Origin: Physcomitrium patens
Taxonomy: Eukaryota > Streptophyta > Bryopsida > Funariales > Funariaceae
DNA: 64,000 bases
Direction of reading: 5' to 3'
NCBI RefSeq assembly: GCF_000002425.4
Contig: NC_037257.1
Location: 10,296,282 to 10,360,281, forward strand
Below, one piece after another: positions 61,093-64,000 of this stretch (position 1 is the first letter of the stretch; every line of letters begins with the position of its first letter). The notes under the pieces were generated by a model. The model was not told the DNA's origin, did not search any database, and saw nothing but the letters and a program-made list of their open reading frames with translations. The translations under genes were made by a program, and so were the position numbers.

Positions 61093-61388
61093 TATTAATT
61101 TATTTCTATTTTTTCATCTTTCTATGAAAGAAGTCTCACTTGTTTATTTATCTTTATCATGTTCTTATCCTTCATAGATTGATAAGAGTACACCTACAAT
61201 ATCAAAGCTTTGTCTAATCTTGATTAAAAGTTGATTATCCCTTTATCTTCATAAGACACAAGCATATTAGAAGTTGCGGATTACCCTCTTCTAAACTGAT
61301 ATTGTCCTTAGTATTTTCTTTGTTCTCAAGTCCTCTCTTCTGTTTGTCTTGAGCGATATTAGACATCTTCTCTTTTTTAAGTGTTATC

Positions 61389-62321
61389 ATGGCAGAACTT
61401 ACTGCAATGTCATAAATTCAAGAACAATTGAGAGAGTTAATGCTTGCGATGTATCAACTCAATTTACCACGACAAGGAGCAACAAGATTGGCAAGAAGTG
61501 AAGATATAGAAATGGTTGGAGCTGCTTCAACATCTGCACCAAATCATGTCCCTTCTCCTATGGCGGAACGCCCTTCCAGTATTAGAGAACCAAGAATTAT
61601 CCTACTCAAGAAGTTTGATGGCACCAGATCAAAGTTTAGAGGATTTATCAATCAAGTACAACTTGTGATTGAACTTCAACTCCAAACCTATCTAACTCTA
61701 GGATCACAAGTTAGATTCATTAGTATGCTTCTTTCAAATTCAGCACTATTGTAGTTTTCATCTTTTCTTGAACAACAAGATCCAATATTGAATAATCTAG
61801 AGGCTTTTCTGGTAGAGTTTCGATCTATGTATGGAAAACATGATGCAGTTCATGTTGCAACCAATATGATCCATATTTTACAACAAGGCAATCGATCAGT
61901 AATATTATAAGCTTCACAATTTTGACAACTTGTAACTGATATCAAGTGGAATGATGCTGCACTTATTAGCCAATTTCTCTACGGATTACAATATGACATA
62001 AAAAAATTAATGCTCAACTTATCTGATCCTCAAACATTGAATCAAGCAATTGACTTTGTTGTGAAGTGCGACAATCATCTTTTTGAATTTCGATCTGAGA
62101 ACCATACAAGTGGACCTCAACGTTATTATAATTCAATGGCAATACCAATACCTCTTCAACACATACATTCGGAAGTAGAGGATATGTAAATTGATGCTGT
62201 ACGTTTCAAATCTCTTACTGAGCAAGAAAAGACTCGTCGTCGTCAAGAAAGATTGTACTTATATTATAGAGAACCTAAGCACAATACTCAACATTATCCA
62301 AAGAAGCAACGCAACCATTAA
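61389..62321 (+). pseudogene. Copy F gag with five in-frame stops and no frameshift
   Basis: From the ATG at 61,389 one frame runs 310 codons to the TAA at 62,319. Premature stops occur at 61,413 (TAA), 61,752 (TAG), 61,908 (TAA), 61,923 (TGA) and 62,187 (TAA). All can derive from CAA, CAG, CGA or TGG by a single C-to-T or G-to-A change. The capsid region has K-F-D-G-T and L-I-S-Q-F-L-Y-G-L. The C-terminal knuckle keeps CCHC spacing and its His, but all three Cys positions are Tyr (TGY to TAY). Not functional. Confidence 0.85.
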
Positions 62322-62365
62322 ATGAAGAGTACGGCCATCAAAGAAGATAGCATGTCGAAAAATGA

Positions 62366-64000
62366 ATTTGTCCAGCTACAATAGGAATCGAGTGGCTGGA
62401 ACCTTGTACAATGCCTAGTGAAGGTCCTATCCTCTCATCAGAACCCTCTCTATGTTTTATGATAAATATTATTTTAGGACCTAAATATCTCAAAGCCTCT
62501 GCCTTGCTAGATTCAGGAGCCTCAACATGTTTTTTAGATAAAAAATTTGCTAAAAGACATAGCATATTTTTAGTAAAGAAAACTAAACTTGTTCATATAG
62601 AAGTCATAGATGGTCATCCGTTGTCTTCAAGAGATATTATTCATGAAATCCTTCCTATAGAAATAGTAACTAATGGTCATAGTAGCTTTATAATGTTTAA
62701 TATCATTAGATCTCCTTCTAATCGAGTCATTTTAGGTTTATCATGGCTAAAAAATTATAATCCTAAAATAGATTGAACTTCTCATGGTTTTGACTTTTTT
62801 GAAAGTATAACTAAGAGTGTAGTTAATCAAATAGAAAGTCATAAGTCTATTATAATTAAACCTATATTCATAGGTGCAAGTGCTTTCTTGCATGCTGCAA
62901 AAGAAGGATCACCTTGTGTCATTTATGCCACACTTGTTTCTATTGGTGGAAAGACTTCAAGTGGCATTCAAAGCCAATATCAAGATTTTTAAAATATGTT
63001 TGAGAAAAAGAATGCGGATACTCTTTTAGAACATCCTTCCTATGACTGCTCAATTGACCTTCAAGAAGGAACACAACCGCCATTTGGACCAATCTACAAT
63101 TTATCTCAAAATGAGTTAGCTAAACTCAAGGAGCATATTGAAGATAATTTGGCTAAGAACTTCATACACTATTCCAAATCTCCTACAGGAGCTCAAATTT
63201 TATTTGTGAAGAAAAAAGATGGATCATTGCAGATGTGTGTTGATTATCGAGGACTTAATAAAATCACTATCAAAAACAAGTACCTGCTACCTTTGATATC
63301 TAGACTTCTTAATCAGTTGAATCAAGCTAAGATCTATACAAAAATAGATCTATGGGGAGCATATAATTTGGTATGCATCAAAGAAGGAGATGAATGAAAG
63401 ACTACGTTTCGAACAAGGTATGGACATTTTGAATACAATGCCATGCCTTTTGGACTTACGAATACACCAATAGCATTCCAACATCTAATGAATGATGTTT
63501 TTTGAGAGTTTTTAGATGATTTTATTGTTTGTTACCTAGACGACATCTTAATCTATTTTAAGAATCCAAAAGAATATGAACTTCATACTCGCCAGGTATT
63601 ACAAAAACTAAGAGATGCAAGATTCTATGCCAAGATAGAAAAGTGTGTATTTTACACTACTCAAGTCGACTTCTTAGGATACATCATTTCAAATGATAGA
63701 CTTATAATGGATCCTAAGAAAGTTCAAATTATTATGAATTGGAAGATCACAAAAATGGTAAGAGATGTCCAATATTTTTTGGATTTGCCAACTACTATCA
63801 GATCTTCATCAAAGTCTTCTCTCAAGTTGCAGCTCCACTTACACGTTTGACTTGCAAAGACAAACTTCAATGGAATCAAGAAGCAGAAGTAGCATTTGAA
63901 GCTTTGAAGACATCTTTTATTTTTGAACCAATCTTATATCGCGTCGATATTTCTAAGCCATTTTTTATGGAAATAGACGCATCAAACTTTGCTTTACGTG
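62366..64000 (+). pseudogene. Copy F pol: protease, RT, RNase H start
   Basis: One frame from 62,366 to about 63,780 carries protease (L-L-D-S-G-A-S-T, 62,501-62,530; I-L-G-L-S-W-L later) and RT. RT shows [36 protein letters not shown] and the intact catalytic Y-L-D-D at 63,533-63,544. Premature stops: 62,774 TGA, 62,990 TAA, 63,395 TGA, 63,503 TGA, each one transition from Trp, Gln or Arg codons. A one-base loss in a T run near 63,780 shifts the frame. RNase H (E-I-D-A-S-N-F-A-L) then follows to the window end. Confidence 0.85.

Larger units (their letters stand above)
60618..64000 (+). mobile_element. Family A copy F, inserted in copy E, runs off the window
   Basis: LTR, 297-bp leader, gag, protease, RT and the start of RNase H, all in plus orientation. 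It interrupts the integrase of copy E at 60,617, so it is younger than E. Reading frames are kept almost throughout despite nine premature stops. Confidence 0.85.

Noticed and set aside
1..64000. CRISPR arrays, bacterial operons or phage genes
   Set aside because: The window is eukaryotic plant DNA with introns and LTR elements, and all repeats seen are microsatellites or retrotransposon repeats.

Overview
This is a nuclear window from a land plant. Two recognisable plant genes sit in a sea of retrotransposons: a Dof zinc-finger transcription factor and a short-chain dehydrogenase of the glucose/ribitol dehydrogenase-homolog group. The Dof domain, the moss-like look of one Ty3 lineage and the very AT-rich repeats make a seed-free plant such as a moss my best guess. 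That is inference, not proof.

Layout. (1) 1-21,350 is repeat DNA dominated by a nested stack of LTR retrotransposons. An old AT-rich chromovirus (family A, copy 1, about 2,797-21,350) is split by a family B Ty3/gypsy element (4,119-20,533, target duplication CATAG). Family B is itself split by an unclassified 2.1-kb block (4,242-6,357), by a nearly intact third element (family W, 8,485-16,798, target duplication CCGG) and by a truncated family W LTR (about 18,507-19,136, target duplication GCGG). (2) 21,377-35,100 is a gene island of more balanced composition. It holds the dehydrogenase (three exons, minus strand) and the single-exon Dof gene (minus strand). (3) About 35,105-45,730 is a second repeat block: a family A LTR plus leader, a decayed Ty1/copia pol, a family A body, an inverted family A LTR and a decayed LINE. 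(4) 47,150-53,550 has gene-like composition, but I recognise no gene in it. (5) 53,555-64,000 is a run of family A elements. Two are in tandem on the minus strand and share one LTR. A third, on the plus strand, is inserted into the second and runs off the window.

Family W is the youngest and most complete element. It has 1.26- and 1.07-kb LTRs, a primer site matching the 3' end of plant tRNA-Trp, a polypurine tract, a gag-protease frame and a pol frame broken by one in-frame TAG. It shows no chromodomain. Families A and B are heavily decayed. In the best-preserved family A copy (60,618 to the end) the damage is almost only C-to-T and G-to-A changes: nine premature stops but one indel, and all three zinc-knuckle cysteine positions read as tyrosine. 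That is what long cytosine methylation would leave.

The two genes show no evident functional link to each other. I saw no tRNA or rRNA gene and no CRISPR array. The most notable structures are the dated nested stack, the tRNA-Trp-primed lineage with 4-bp target duplications, and the LTR-sharing tandem.
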